A stretch of DNA of 64,000 bases from Lysobacter sp. (GTDB lineage Bacteria; Pseudomonadota; Gammaproteobacteria; Xanthomonadales; Xanthomonadaceae): positions 62,001 through 126,000 of the forward strand of contig JAHCAU010000017.1 of NCBI GenBank assembly GCA_019634715.1, in the 5' to 3' direction. The notes beneath the pieces were generated by a model. It saw only the letters and a program-made list of their open reading frames with translations, was not told where the DNA came from and did not search any database. Positions 56,335 through 64,000 of the stretch are shown piece by piece. How positions within the stretch are numbered: the first letter of the stretch is position 1; each line of letters begins with the position of its first letter. Position numbers and translations under genes: made by a program.

Positions 56335-57121
56335 GTGGGGAGACCTCGGAGGATGTCGAAACGGGGGCCATGCAGGCGGAAAGCGGGCGACAGGCGTTCG
56401 GGCACTGCGTGCCGAACACCTCGCGGCACAGGCGCGCATTGAGCGCGTCGAGTGCGGCGTCGTCGGATGGGTCGAACAGGGGCTGCCATCCGTAGCCGTT
56501 GAGCAGGCAATGCAGGTGCTTCATGAGCAGCCGGTAGGGATCGCCCAGCGCATGCGCTTCGAGCAGGCCCTCGGTGTGGGTCAGCGTATGCATGCCAAGG
56601 CACAGGGTCCATGGGCCAAGCGTCAGGGCCTGCGGCGACAGCCCGAGTCCGGGCGGCAGGTCCCCGGCGGCCAAGGCGTCCTCGACGATCCCGTCGATCA
56701 GCGCGCCCAGCGGCGCACTGGCTGCCAGCGAGCAGCGGCGGGTTTCGGGCGAGGCGGCGCCCCAGATCACGTCGGTCCACACGAACTGGGCCAGCCGGAA
56801 GTGCTCGGGCTGCGCGCGGATCACCATCAGGTCGGCCAGGGCGATGCAGACCATGCGTTCGCGGCTTGGACCCGGCCAGCGCGCCGCGCGCTCGAAGAGG
56901 TCCACCCGGTTCAGGCAGTTGCGCGTGGCCAGGGCGACCAGCAGGTCCTCCTTGCTGGCGAAGTGCTGGTAGAGCGTGCCGATGGCGTACTGGCACTCCT
57001 CCGCGATCCGCGACATCTGCAGCGACAGCAGGCCGTCGCGCTGGATCAGTTCCTGGGCCTTGTCCAGGAAGCGCTGCTCGCGCTCGGCCCGCTCGCGGAG
57101 GCGTCGTTCCTTGGTGCTCAT
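56327..57121 (-). CDS. TetR/AcrR-family transcriptional regulator
   Basis: This 264-residue protein has the N-terminal HTH (LLSLQMSRIAEECQYAIGTL, then YQHFASKEDLLVAL; ~31-64) and a variable ligand-binding C-terminal half. As the first gene of the RND operon it is expected to repress its own promoter and the pump until a substrate binds. The C-terminal tail (~20 residues after QCPNACRPLSACMAP) is longer than usual and runs into the adaptor start. Confidence 0.85.
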   Translation of the reverse strand: MSTKERRLRERAEREQRFLDKAQELIQRDGLLSLQMSRIAEECQYAIGTLYQHFASKEDLLVALATRNCLNRVDLFERAARWPGPSRERMVCIALADLMVIRAQPEHFRLAQFVWTDVIWGAASPETRRCSLAASAPLGALIDGIVEDALAAGDLPPGLGLSPQALTLGPWTLCLGMHTLTHTEGLLEAHALGDPYRLLMKHLHCLLNGYGWQPLFDPSDDAALDALNARLCREVFGTQCPNACRPLSACMAPVSTSSEVSPHD

Positions 57122-57153
57122 GGGGAGGGGGCGGTCAAGAAGGCTTCAAATTC

Positions 57154-57188
57154 TGAATCAGATTCAAAATTTGATCAAGAATGATTCT
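57154..57188 (-). promoter_or_regulatory. AT-rich operator region with two palindromes upstream of the TetR gene
   Basis: TGAATCAGATTCA (57154-57166) and AGAATGATTCT (57178-57188) are inverted repeats with the same GAATNATTC-like core (GAATCAGATTC and GAATGATTC), 33 to 67 bp ahead of the TetR start. The surrounding A/T-rich bases stand out in this GC-rich genome. They are the likely operator and promoter of the tetR-adaptor-pump operon. Confidence 0.6.
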
Positions 57189-57224
57189 CGAAACGCAGCT
57201 TGCCGACCATGGCGGTTCGTCGGC

Positions 57225-57252
57225 CCCCGGACCCCGGACCCCGGACCCCGGA
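57225..57252. repeat. four tandem 7-bp repeats (CCCCGGA)
   Basis: Four exact copies of CCCCGGA end to end, with a partial fifth (CCC). They lie between the phasin terminator and the TetR promoter. Such short tandem tracts can vary in copy number. Confidence 0.8.
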
Positions 57253-57260
57253 CCCAAGGC

Positions 57261-57294
57261 AAAGAAAAAGCCCGACGGTGGGGGCCGTCGGGCT
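57261..57294 (-). terminator. intrinsic terminator of the phasin gene
   Basis: On the minus strand AGCCCGACGG pairs with CCGTCGGGCT around a 6-nt loop, followed by TTTTTCTTT. It is about 140 bp past the phasin stop codon. Confidence 0.75.
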
Positions 57295-57437
57295 GGAGAG
57301 AAATGAAGCGACTTGCGAATTCCGGATCGCGCGGGCCGAGGGGAGGCCCGCACACCCGTGGGGGGAGGGTGACATGGCATCGCCGAAGCGATGCCTTGGC
57401 CGGAGCGTGGGGCTCCGGCCGGACGCGTTTGATCAGA

Positions 57438-57839
57438 TCAACGCGATGCCTTGCGGCCAGCGGCCTTCGCGACGGCCTCGGCATCGACTTCGACGGCCTT
57501 GGCGACGGTTTCGAACTGGGACTTGGCGATCTGGGCGATGGCTTCGTTGGTCTTCAGCGTGCGGCCGAAGACTTCCTGGCCGGCGCCGATGCTGCGCTCG
57601 ACGTTCTCGCGGGCCACCTGCACGCCCTTCGGCCACACGGTCTTCAGGCCGTCGACGTCGCGGACTTCGGCGAGTTCGCCGAAGAAGGCGAAGGTCGCGT
57701 TCATGTTCTCTTCGATCGCGTTCATCTGCAGGCCGAACACGGCTTCGGTGTTGGCGAGGGCGAGGCGACCGACCTGGGCGGTGGTGTCGGCGAACTGACG
57801 GGTCGACTTGGCGAACTGTTCGTTGAACTGCTGGTACAT
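57438..57839 (-). CDS. phasin family protein
   Basis: This 133-residue helical protein coats polyhydroxyalkanoate granules or similar inclusions. Phasin-like segments are NEQFAKSTRQFADTTAQVGR, LALANTEAVFGLQMNAIEEN, and the Ala/Val-rich helix VAKAVEVDAEAVAKAAGRK at the end. The composition is free of cysteine and rich in Ala, Glu and Phe. Single gene with its own terminator. Two TGC-N3-GCA palindromes sit upstream. Confidence 0.85.
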   Translation of the reverse strand: MYQQFNEQFAKSTRQFADTTAQVGRLALANTEAVFGLQMNAIEENMNATFAFFGELAEVRDVDGLKTVWPKGVQVARENVERSIGAGQEVFGRTLKTNEAIAQIAKSQFETVAKAVEVDAEAVAKAAGRKASR

Positions 57840-57888
57840 GACGGGCTCCTGGGGCTGTTGGCCGGCCGAGGGGGATGCCGGTGATTGG

Positions 57889-57928
57889 TGCGATGCAACA
57901 TACCCGATTTTTGTTGCACCGCAACAAA
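57889..57928 (-). promoter_or_regulatory. two TGC-N3-GCA palindromes upstream of the phasin gene
   Basis: TGCGATGCA (57889-57897) and TTTGTTGCACCGCAACAAA (57910-57928) share the core TGC-NNN-GCA. The second is a perfect 8+8 inverted repeat around three bases. They lie 50-90 bp ahead of the phasin start. PhaR, which represses phasin genes in other bacteria, is reported to bind TGC-N-GCA type sites; whether PhaR acts here is inference. Confidence 0.55.
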
Positions 57929-57999
57929 GCGCCGACGAACGGTCGCTGCGGCAAGCCGCGGTCCAATAAAATCAATGCTTTGCAACTGAACGAAGCCGA

Positions 58000-58353
58000 T
58001 CAGCCCCGGTAGCGGCAGCCCGAAGTGCAGGTTTCGTGAACGACGACTTCGCTCAGCAGCGGCAGGACGGGCTTGAGCCGGTCCCAGATCCATGTCGCCA
58101 ACTGCTCGCTCGTCGGGTTCTCCAGCCCCTCTATGTCGTTGAGGTAGTGGTGGTCGAGCCGGTCGTACAGCGGCTCGAACGCGGCCTTGATGTCGGCGAA
58201 GTCCATGACCCAGCCGGTCTGCGGGTCGATCTCCCCGGAGACATGGATCTCGACCCGGAACGAATGCCCGTGCAGGCGCGCGCACTTGTGGCCCGGCGGC
58301 ACGTTCGGCAGCCGGTGCGCGGCCTCGAGGGTGAAGATCTTGAAGATGTCCAT
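58000..58353 (-). CDS. queD: 6-carboxy-5,6,7,8-tetrahydropterin synthase
   Basis: This 117-residue protein catalyses the first committed pterin-type step of queuosine synthesis, converting dihydroneopterin triphosphate. The zinc ligands are His13 (EAAHRLP), His28 and His30 (LHGHSF), with the catalytic Cys24 (HKCARLHGH). The C-terminal [15 protein letters not shown] contains the glutamate that orients the substrate. The start is the ATG at 58353. Confidence 0.92.
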   Translation of the reverse strand: MDIFKIFTLEAAHRLPNVPPGHKCARLHGHSFRVEIHVSGEIDPQTGWVMDFADIKAAFEPLYDRLDHHYLNDIEGLENPTSEQLATWIWDRLKPVLPLLSEVVVHETCTSGCRYRG

Positions 58354-58394
58354 GGCGGCATTCTCGCGCGAACGACCGGCGGGTGCGCCGGACA

Positions 58395-58418
58395 CGAAAA
58401 ACCCGCCGATCGGCGGGT
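58395..58418 (-). terminator. terminator of the tRNA-Met transcript
   Basis: On the minus strand ACCCGCCGATCGGCGGGT is a perfect self-complementary stem followed by TTTTTCGTG, 37 bp after the tRNA 3' end. Confidence 0.75.
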
Positions 58419-58454
58419 CTGTCGGGCGCGGTCGCCGGGGCGGCCGCGGGTGTC

Positions 58455-58531
58455 TGGTGGCTATGGGTGGACTCGAACCACCGACCCCAGCATTATGAGT
58501 GCTGTGCTCTAACCGGCTGAGCTACATAGCC
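58455..58531 (-). tRNA. tRNA-Met (CAT), elongator
   Basis: On the minus strand the 77-nt gene runs from GGCTATGTAGCTCAGC (acceptor and D-arm) through the anticodon loop CTCATAA, with anticodon CAT, then the T-arm GGTGGTTCGAGTCCACC and acceptor CATAGCCA followed by an encoded CCA. Loop sequences and the G1-C72 start match elongator tRNA-Met rather than initiator. A tRNA-Ile2 with a modified CAT anticodon would look similar but usually differs in the acceptor stem. Confidence 0.9.
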
Positions 58532-58722
58532 TTGGGGGCGGGCATTGTCCGTTGCGGCGCGACAGCCGTCAACCGCCCCCAACGTCGGGTGACGCTGCGG
58601 TGGCCGCTCCGGGATAATGGCGGCTTCGCTTTCCGCCCCCGGTCGCACGAGGCCCGCCGGCGCCGACATCGGCCCGCTGCGGTCGCCATGCGCGGCCCGC
58701 ACCGCCCAGGACGCCGCCGCCC

Positions 58723-61341
58723 ATGAACAGCACCCACCGCAAGCCCTTGCCGGGCACCGCCCTCGATTATTTCGACGCCCGCGCGGCCGTGGAGGCGCTG
58801 CAGCCGGGTGCCTGGGCGGGCCTGCCCTATACCTCGCGCGTGCTGGCCGAGAACCTGGTCCGCCGCGCCGAACCCGCGCGGATCGATGCCTTCCTCGGCC
58901 AACTGATCGAACGCAGGCGCGACCTCGACTTCCCCTGGTTCCCGGCCCGCGTGGTCTGCCACGACATCCTCGGCCAGACCGCGCTGGTCGACCTCGCCGG
59001 CCTGCGCGACGCCATCGCCGACCAGGGCGGCGACCCGGCGCAGGTCAATCCGGTGGTGCCGGTGCAGCTCATCGTCGACCACTCGCTGGCGGTGGAGTGT
59101 GGCGGCTACGATCCGGACGCGTTCGCGAAGAACCGCGCGATCGAGGACCGCCGCAACGAAGACCGCTTCCACTTCATCGACTGGACGAAGAAGGCCTTCC
59201 GCAACGTCGATGTGATCCCGCCGGGCAACGGGATCATGCATCAGATCAACCTGGAGCGGATGTCGCCGGTCATCGGCGTGCAGGACGGCGTGGCCTATCC
59301 AGATACCTGCGTCGGCACCGACAGCCACACGCCGCACGTCGACGCGCTGGGCGTGATCGCGATCGGCGTCGGCGGCCTGGAAGCCGAGAACGTGATGCTC
59401 GGCCGCGCCTCCTGGATGCGCCTGCCCGACATCATCGGCGTCGAACTCACCGGCAAGCCGCAGCCGGGCATCACCGCGACGGACATCGTGCTGGCGCTGA
59501 CCGAATTCCTGCGCAGGCAGAAGGTCGTCGGTGCGTACCTCGAATTCCGCGGCGAAGGCGCGGCGGCGCTCACCCTGGGCGATCGCGCGACGATCTCGAA
59601 CATGGCGCCGGAATACGGCGCGACCGCGGCGATGTTCTTCATCGACGGCAACACGCTCGACTACCTGCGCCTCACCGGCCGCAGCGACGAACAGGTGGCG
59701 CTGGTCGAAACCTATGCGAAGACCCTGGGCCTGTGGGCCGACGATCTCGCGGCTGCGCAGTACGAGCGTACGCTGACATTCGACCTGTCGACCGTGGTGC
59801 GCAACATGGCCGGTCCTTCGAATCCGCATGCCCGCGTCGCGGTCAGCGATCTCGCCGCGAAGGGCATCGCCGACGAGGCCAAGCTGCAGGCGGGCAAGGC
59901 GCAGGAGGCCGACGGCCTGATGCCCGACGGCGCGGTGATCATCGCCGCGATCACCAGCTGCACCAACACTTCGAACCCGCGCAACGTCATCGCCGCCGGC
60001 CTGCTCGCGCGCAACGCGCGCCGCGCCGGGCTGGTGCGCAAGCCGTGGGTGAAGAGCTCGCTCGCGCCCGGCTCGAAGGCGGTCGCGCTGTATCTCGAAG
60101 AAGCCGGCCTGAAGGACGACCTCGAAGCGCTCGGCTTCGGCATCGTCGCCTTCGCCTGCACCACCTGCAACGGCATGAGCGGCGCGCTGGATCCGAAGAT
60201 CCAGCAGGAGATCATCGACCGCGACCTGTACGCGACGGCTGTGCTCAGCGGCAACCGCAATTTCGACGGACGCATCCATCCGTACGCGAAGCAGGCCTTC
60301 CTCGCCTCGCCCCCGCTGGTCGTCGCCTACGCCATCGCCGGCACCGTCCGCTTCGACATCGAGAAGGATGCGCTGGGCCATGACGCATCCGGCCATCCGG
60401 TCACGCTCAAGGACCTGTGGCCTTCCGATGCCGAGATCGACGCGATCGTGAAGGCGAGCGTGAAGCCCGAGCAGTTCCGCAAGGTCTACGAGCCGATGTT
60501 CAAGGTCGTGGTCGAGCACGGCGAGCGCGTGGCGCCGCTGTACGACTGGCGCGAGATGAGCACCTACATCCGTCGTCCTCCCTACTGGGAAGGCGCGCTC
60601 GCCAGGCCGCGTACGCTGCAGGGCCTGCGACCGCTCGCCGTGCTCGGCGACAACATCACGACGGACCACCTCTCGCCGTCGAACGCGATCCTCGCCAGTA
60701 GCGCCGCCGGCGAATACCTCGCGAAGATGGGCCTGCCGGAAGAGGACTTCAACTCCTACGCCACGCATCGCGGCGACCACCTCACCGCGCAGCGCGCGAC
60801 GTTCGCCAATCCGACGCTGCTCAACGAGATGGTGCGCAATGCCGACGGCAGCGTGAAGAAGGGCTCGCTCGCCCGCGTCGAACCGGAAGGCCAGGTGATG
60901 CGCATGTGGGAAGCGATCGAAACCTACATGGAGCGCGGCCAGCCGCTGATCATCGTCGCCGGCGCCGACTACGGCCAGGGCAGCTCGCGCGACTGGGCGG
61001 CCAAGGGCGTGCGCCTCGCCGGCGTGGAAGCGATCGTCGCCGAAGGCTTCGAACGGATCCACCGCACCAACCTGATCGGCATGGGCGTGCTGCCGCTGGA
61101 GTTCAAGCCCGGCACCACCCGCCTCACCCTCGGCCTCGACGGTACCGAAACCTACGACGTGATCGGCGCCCGTACCCCGCGCGCCGACCTCAACCTCGTC
61201 GTCCATCGCCGCAACGGCGAACGCCTCGAAGTGCCGGTGACCTGCCGTCTCGACACTGCCGAGGAAGTCTCGATCTACGAGGCCGGCGGCGTGCTGCAGC
61301 GGTTCGCGCAGGATTTCCTCGAAGCGAGCAAGGTGGCCTGA
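58723..61341 (+). CDS. acnD: Fe/S-dependent 2-methylisocitrate dehydratase
   Basis: This 872-residue aconitase-family enzyme dehydrates 2-methylcitrate to 2-methylaconitate in the methylcitrate cycle for propionyl-CoA. The [4Fe-4S] cysteines are in AAITSCTNTSNPRN and FACTTCNGMSG; C-terminal swivel-domain signatures are ADYGQGSSRDWAAKG and GMGVLPLEFKPG. AcnD usually needs PrpF, encoded 2 bp downstream. No prpB or prpC is in the window. Confidence 0.93.
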   Translation: MNSTHRKPLPGTALDYFDARAAVEALQPGAWAGLPYTSRVLAENLVRRAEPARIDAFLGQLIERRRDLDFPWFPARVVCHDILGQTALVDLAGLRDAIADQGGDPAQVNPVVPVQLIVDHSLAVECGGYDPDAFAKNRAIEDRRNEDRFHFIDWTKKAFRNVDVIPPGNGIMHQINLERMSPVIGVQDGVAYPDTCVGTDSHTPHVDALGVIAIGVGGLEAENVMLGRASWMRLPDIIGVELTGKPQPGITATDIVLALTEFLRRQKVVGAYLEFRGEGAAALTLGDRATISNMAPEYGATAAMFFIDGNTLDYLRLTGRSDEQVALVETYAKTLGLWADDLAAAQYERTLTFDLSTVVRNMAGPSNPHARVAVSDLAAKGIADEAKLQAGKAQEADGLMPDGAVIIAAITSCTNTSNPRNVIAAGLLARNARRAGLVRKPWVKSSLAPGSKAVALYLEEAGLKDDLEALGFGIVAFACTTCNGMSGALDPKIQQEIIDRDLYATAVLSGNRNFDGRIHPYAKQAFLASPPLVVAYAIAGTVRFDIEKDALGHDASGHPVTLKDLWPSDAEIDAIVKASVKPEQFRKVYEPMFKVVVEHGERVAPLYDWREMSTYIRRPPYWEGALARPRTLQGLRPLAVLGDNITTDHLSPSNAILASSAAGEYLAKMGLPEEDFNSYATHRGDHLTAQRATFANPTLLNEMVRNADGSVKKGSLARVEPEGQVMRMWEAIETYMERGQPLIIVAGADYGQGSSRDWAAKGVRLAGVEAIVAEGFERIHRTNLIGMGVLPLEFKPGTTRLTLGLDGTETYDVIGARTPRADLNLVVHRRNGERLEVPVTCRLDTAEEVSIYEAGGVLQRFAQDFLEASKVA

Positions 61342-61343
61342 CC

Positions 61344-62558
61344 ATGACCCATCGTCCGCAACTCCACGCGCCTCAATCGAAAATCCCCGCTACCTACATG
61401 CGCGGCGGCACGTCGAAGGGCGTGTTCTTCCGGCTCGAAGACCTGCCGGTAGCGGCGCAGGTGCCGGGCGCGGCGCGCGATGCGCTGCTGATGCGCGTCA
61501 TCGGCAGCCCGGATCCGTACGCGAAGCACACCGACGGCATGGGCGGGGCGACGTCGAGCACCAGCAAGTGCGTGATCATCGCGAAGAGCACGCAGCCGGA
61601 TCACGATGTCGATTATCTGTACGGACAGATTTCGATCGACACCGCTTTCGTGGACTGGAGCGGCAACTGCGGCAACCTCTCGACGGCGGTCGGCCCGTTC
61701 GCGATCGCGAACGGATTCATCGACAAGGGGCGGCTGCCGCAGAACGGCACGTTCCCGGTGCGCGTGTGGCAGGCGAACATCGGCAAGACCATCGTCTGCC
61801 ACGTGCCGATCACGGACGGCGAGGTGCAGGAGACCGGAGACTTCGAGCTGGACGGCGTGACCTTCCCGGCGGCGGAGATCGTGCTGGAGTTCATCGACCC
61901 GGCGGACGAGGGCGAAGGCGAGGGCGGTGGTTCGATGTTTCCCACGGGCAATCTCGTCGACGATCTCGACGTGCCTGGCGTCGGCACGCTGAAGGCGACG
62001 ATGATCAATGCCGGCATCCCGACCGTGTTCGTCAACGCCGCCGACATCGGCTACACCGGCACGGAGCTGCAGGATGCGATCAACGGCAATCCCGAGGAAC
62101 TGGCGATGTTCGAGGCGATCCGCGCGCACGGAGCGGTGCGCATGGGGCTGATCGCCAGCGTTGCGGATGCGCCCAAGCGCCAGCACACGCCGAAGGTGGC
62201 GTTCGTCGCGCCGCCGGCCGACTACGTGGCATCGAGCGGCAAGCGCATCGCCGCGGGCGAGATCGACCTGCTGGTGCGCGCGCTGTCGATGGGCAAGCTG
62301 CACCACGCGATGATGGGCACGGCGGCGGTGGCGATCGGCACCGCTGCGGCGATCCCGGGCACGCTGGTCAGCGACGCAGCGGGGGGCGGCGCGCGCACCG
62401 CGGTGCGCTTCGGGCACCCATCCGGCACGCTGCGCGTCGGCGCGGAAGCGGCGCAGGTCCACGGCCAGTGGGTGGTGCGCAAGGCGGTGATGAGTCGCAG
62501 CGCCCGCGTGCTGATGGAAGGCGCGGTGCGGGTGCCGGCGGACACGTTGCCGGGCTGA
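61344..62558 (+). CDS. prpF: 2-methylaconitate cis-trans isomerase
   Basis: This 404-residue protein of the PrpF family starts at the ATG at 61344 ([20 protein letters not shown]), with the [15 protein letters not shown] and [16 protein letters not shown] segments that hold the catalytic residues, and [13 protein letters not shown]. It isomerises the trans product of AcnD so that the cycle can continue. The 2-bp gap to acnD shows translational coupling. Confidence 0.92.
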   Translation: MTHRPQLHAPQSKIPATYMRGGTSKGVFFRLEDLPVAAQVPGAARDALLMRVIGSPDPYAKHTDGMGGATSSTSKCVIIAKSTQPDHDVDYLYGQISIDTAFVDWSGNCGNLSTAVGPFAIANGFIDKGRLPQNGTFPVRVWQANIGKTIVCHVPITDGEVQETGDFELDGVTFPAAEIVLEFIDPADEGEGEGGGSMFPTGNLVDDLDVPGVGTLKATMINAGIPTVFVNAADIGYTGTELQDAINGNPEELAMFEAIRAHGAVRMGLIASVADAPKRQHTPKVAFVAPPADYVASSGKRIAAGEIDLLVRALSMGKLHHAMMGTAAVAIGTAAAIPGTLVSDAAGGGARTAVRFGHPSGTLRVGAEAAQVHGQWVVRKAVMSRSARVLMEGAVRVPADTLPG

Positions 62559-62676
62559 ATCCGTATCGCGGCGCACAGCTGAACGGAGGCGACCGGGTTC
62601 GGCTTGTCGTCGCCGGAAAGCCGTGGCAGAGTCGATCCCAGCGGCCCTCGTGGCCAACAGAGCAGGAGTCCGCATC

Positions 62677-63318
62677 GTGATCGATCCGGACGGTTATCGA
62701 CCGAATGTCGCCATCGTCCTGATGCGCCCGGATGGCCGGGTGTTCTGGGCGCGCCGTATCCGCCGCGACGGGTGGCAGTTCCCGCAGGGCGGGATGAACA
62801 GCGACGAGACGCCCACCGAGGCGATGTACCGCGAACTGCGCGAGGAAACCGGGCTGCTGCCCGAGCACGTCGACGTGCTCGGTTCGACCCCGGGCTGGTT
62901 GCGCTACCGACTGCCGCCCCGGGCGGTGCGCCGCAACGACCGGCTGGTCTGCATCGGCCAGAAGCAGGTGTGGTTCCTGCTGCGCTTCACCGGCGAGGAA
63001 ACCGACCTGAAGCTGGACATCACCGACTCCCCCGAGTTCGACCACTGGCGCTGGGTCGATTTCTGGTACCCCCTGGAGCATGTGGTGAACTTCAAGCGCT
63101 CGGTCTATGCCGATGCGCTGCATCACCTGGCGCCGTTCGCCCGGCAGGTCGCGGGCGCGCAGGCGATCCCCGCCGTGAACCTGGAGCCGCGGCGCTGGTC
63201 GAGGTTCGGGGCGCGCCGGCGGCAGGTCGGCGTGCGTGCCGGCCCGGCCGCGGCGCCGGGCATGGGCGCCGGGGGCGGCGCAGGAACGGGATCGGGCTCC
63301 GAGTCCGGCCAGAATTGA
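62677..63318 (+). CDS. rppH: RNA pyrophosphohydrolase
   Basis: This 213-residue Nudix hydrolase removes pyrophosphate from mRNA 5' ends, starting decay. The GTG at 62677 is the start: AGGAG is 8 nt ahead, and the protein then begins [15 protein letters not shown], as in homologues, while the longer frame from 62623 does not. The Nudix box runs Gly38-Leu60 ([20 protein letters not shown] then TGL). A C-terminal Gly/Ala/Ser-rich tail (~175-213) is longer than usual. Confidence 0.92.
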   Translation: MIDPDGYRPNVAIVLMRPDGRVFWARRIRRDGWQFPQGGMNSDETPTEAMYRELREETGLLPEHVDVLGSTPGWLRYRLPPRAVRRNDRLVCIGQKQVWFLLRFTGEETDLKLDITDSPEFDHWRWVDFWYPLEHVVNFKRSVYADALHHLAPFARQVAGAQAIPAVNLEPRRWSRFGARRRQVGVRAGPAAAPGMGAGGGAGTGSGSESGQN

Positions 63319-63329
63319 CAATCATTCTC
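63313..63329 (+). promoter_or_regulatory. Fur box upstream of bfd
   Basis: AATTGACAATCATTCTC matches the Fur consensus (TAATGATAATCATTATC) at 13 of 17 positions, with the AATCATT core intact. It covers the rppH stop codon and lies about 48 bp before the bfd start, so iron-dependent repression of bfd is predicted. Confidence 0.65.
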
Positions 63330-63376
63330 ATCCGTGGCGAAATGGGAACCGTTCCCATCGGACCGGTCTTTCCGCC

Positions 63377-63568
63377 ATGTACGTCTGCCTCTGCAACGGC
63401 GTCACCGAACGCGAGATCCGCCAGACCGCGCACAGCGGCTGCCGCAGCATGTCGGAACTGACCATGCGCACCGGCTGCGGCGCGGGCTGCGGCAGCTGCG
63501 TCTGCATGGCGACCGAGATACTCGAGGAAATCCACGGCAGCGGCGAGGCGGTCGCCAACGCCGCCTGA
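63377..63568 (+). CDS. bfd: bacterioferritin-associated ferredoxin
   Basis: This 63-residue [2Fe-2S] protein has Cys4 and Cys6 ([10 protein letters not shown]) and Cys38 and Cys41 (GCGSCVC), which coincide with the cluster ligands of E. coli Bfd. It passes electrons to bacterioferritin to release iron. Two further cysteines (22, 34) and Cys43 are present. Next to bfr, and Fur-boxed. Confidence 0.92.
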   Translation: MYVCLCNGVTEREIRQTAHSGCRSMSELTMRTGCGAGCGSCVCMATEILEEIHGSGEAVANAA

Positions 63569-63683
63569 GGCATCGCTTGCCCGACGTTGTGCGCGCTGGT
63601 CACGCAATCGCACACGATTCGCATTCCTTCATCGTTTTCCGATCGCGGCTACAGTACCGGCCTGTTTGCAACGGAGGCCGGAC

Positions 63684-64000
63684 ATGAAAGGCGACCCCAA
63701 GACCATCGAATTCCTCAACAAGGCGCTCTTCAACGAGCTGACCGCGATCAACCAGTATTTCCTTCACGCGAAGATGCTGAAGAACTGGGGCCTGAAGGAA
63801 CTGGCCGAGCACGAGTACCACGAGTCGATCGACGAGATGAAGCACGCCGACAAGCTGTCGGACCGCATCCTCTTCCTCGACGGCCTGCCGAACTTCCAGG
63901 CGCTGGGCAAGCTGCGCATCGGCGAGAACCCGAAGGAACTGCTGCAGTGCGACCTCGCGCTGGAACTGGAAGCGGTGCCGCTGCTGCGCGAGGCGATCGC
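63684..64000 (+). CDS. bfr: bacterioferritin, 5' part (runs off the window)
   Basis: The first ~105 residues are visible. The ferroxidase ligands Glu18, Glu51 and His54 ([12 protein letters not shown]) and the haem ligand Met52 are present, as are [15 protein letters not shown] and [12 protein letters not shown]. It stores iron in a 24-mer cage and exchanges electrons with Bfd. The C-terminal third lies outside. Confidence 0.93.
   Translation, partial: MKGDPKTIEFLNKALFNELTAINQYFLHAKMLKNWGLKELAEHEYHESIDEMKHADKLSDRILFLDGLPNFQALGKLRIGENPKELLQCDLALELEAVPLLREAI

Overview
The window reads as chromosome from a high-G+C gammaproteobacterium of the Xanthomonadaceae/Lysobacteraceae type (Lysobacter- or Luteimonas-like). 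This is inferred from gene content and repeat style: a complete atp operon, an E3 subunit with its own lipoyl domain, acnD-prpF, a YajQ/DUF1415 pair, and short palindromic repeats of the 'GTAGGAGCGRC' and 'TAGGGTGGGC' kinds scattered between genes. No rRNA, CRISPR array, prophage, transposase or integrase gene was seen. The one tRNA is elongator tRNA-Met.

Layout. 0-9.8 kb: end of a HAD phosphatase, a repeat-rich gap, DUF1415 and yajQ, an EamA transporter, two tandem paralogous secreted proteins, a DUF1801 protein, then aceF-lpdA (pyruvate dehydrogenase E2 and E3) and an amino-acid racemase. 9.8-22.7 kb: an outer-membrane-barrel-like protein and a DUF2061 protein, atpIBEFHAGDC, a GT-C-like membrane glycosyltransferase with a GtrA-like protein, and glmU. 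22.7-25.9 kb: an island of visibly lower G+C holding four small orphan genes separated by attC-like hairpins, which looks like an integron cassette array without an integrase (a CALIN). 25.9-35.1 kb: a leftward block of HlyD-type adaptor, small protein, MacB-type ATPase, two MacB-type permeases, sigma-54 response regulator, histidine kinase, then a methyltransferase and a VanW protein.

35.3-45.3 kb: glmS (with its vacant attTn7 position), a membrane histidine kinase and OmpR-type regulator, a YbdK-type carboxylate-amine ligase, alr, a PLP-dependent cysteine-synthase-like enzyme, a 267-bp palindromic element with perfect 34-bp arms, and dinB. 45.3-51.8 kb: an S8 peptidase with a propeptide-like partner, btuB under a cobalamin riboswitch, a TfoX C-terminal-domain protein, msrC and bioD. 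51.9-58.5 kb: an RND efflux pair with its TetR regulator, a phasin with palindromic operators, queD, and tRNA-Met. 58.7-64 kb: acnD-prpF (methylcitrate cycle), rppH, and Fur-boxed bfd followed by the start of bfr.

How the parts fit. Energy metabolism is strongly represented (PDH E2/E3, ATP synthase, methylcitrate cycle). glmU, glmS and alr feed peptidoglycan precursor supply from separate places. Two efflux/export systems each sit beside a regulator. The accessory part is the cassette island: its first two genes resemble a TRADD-N-associated two-helix membrane protein and a SMEK-domain protein. Both types are linked to biological conflict systems, so this stretch is the best candidate for an undescribed system. 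That reading is an inference from sequence alone.
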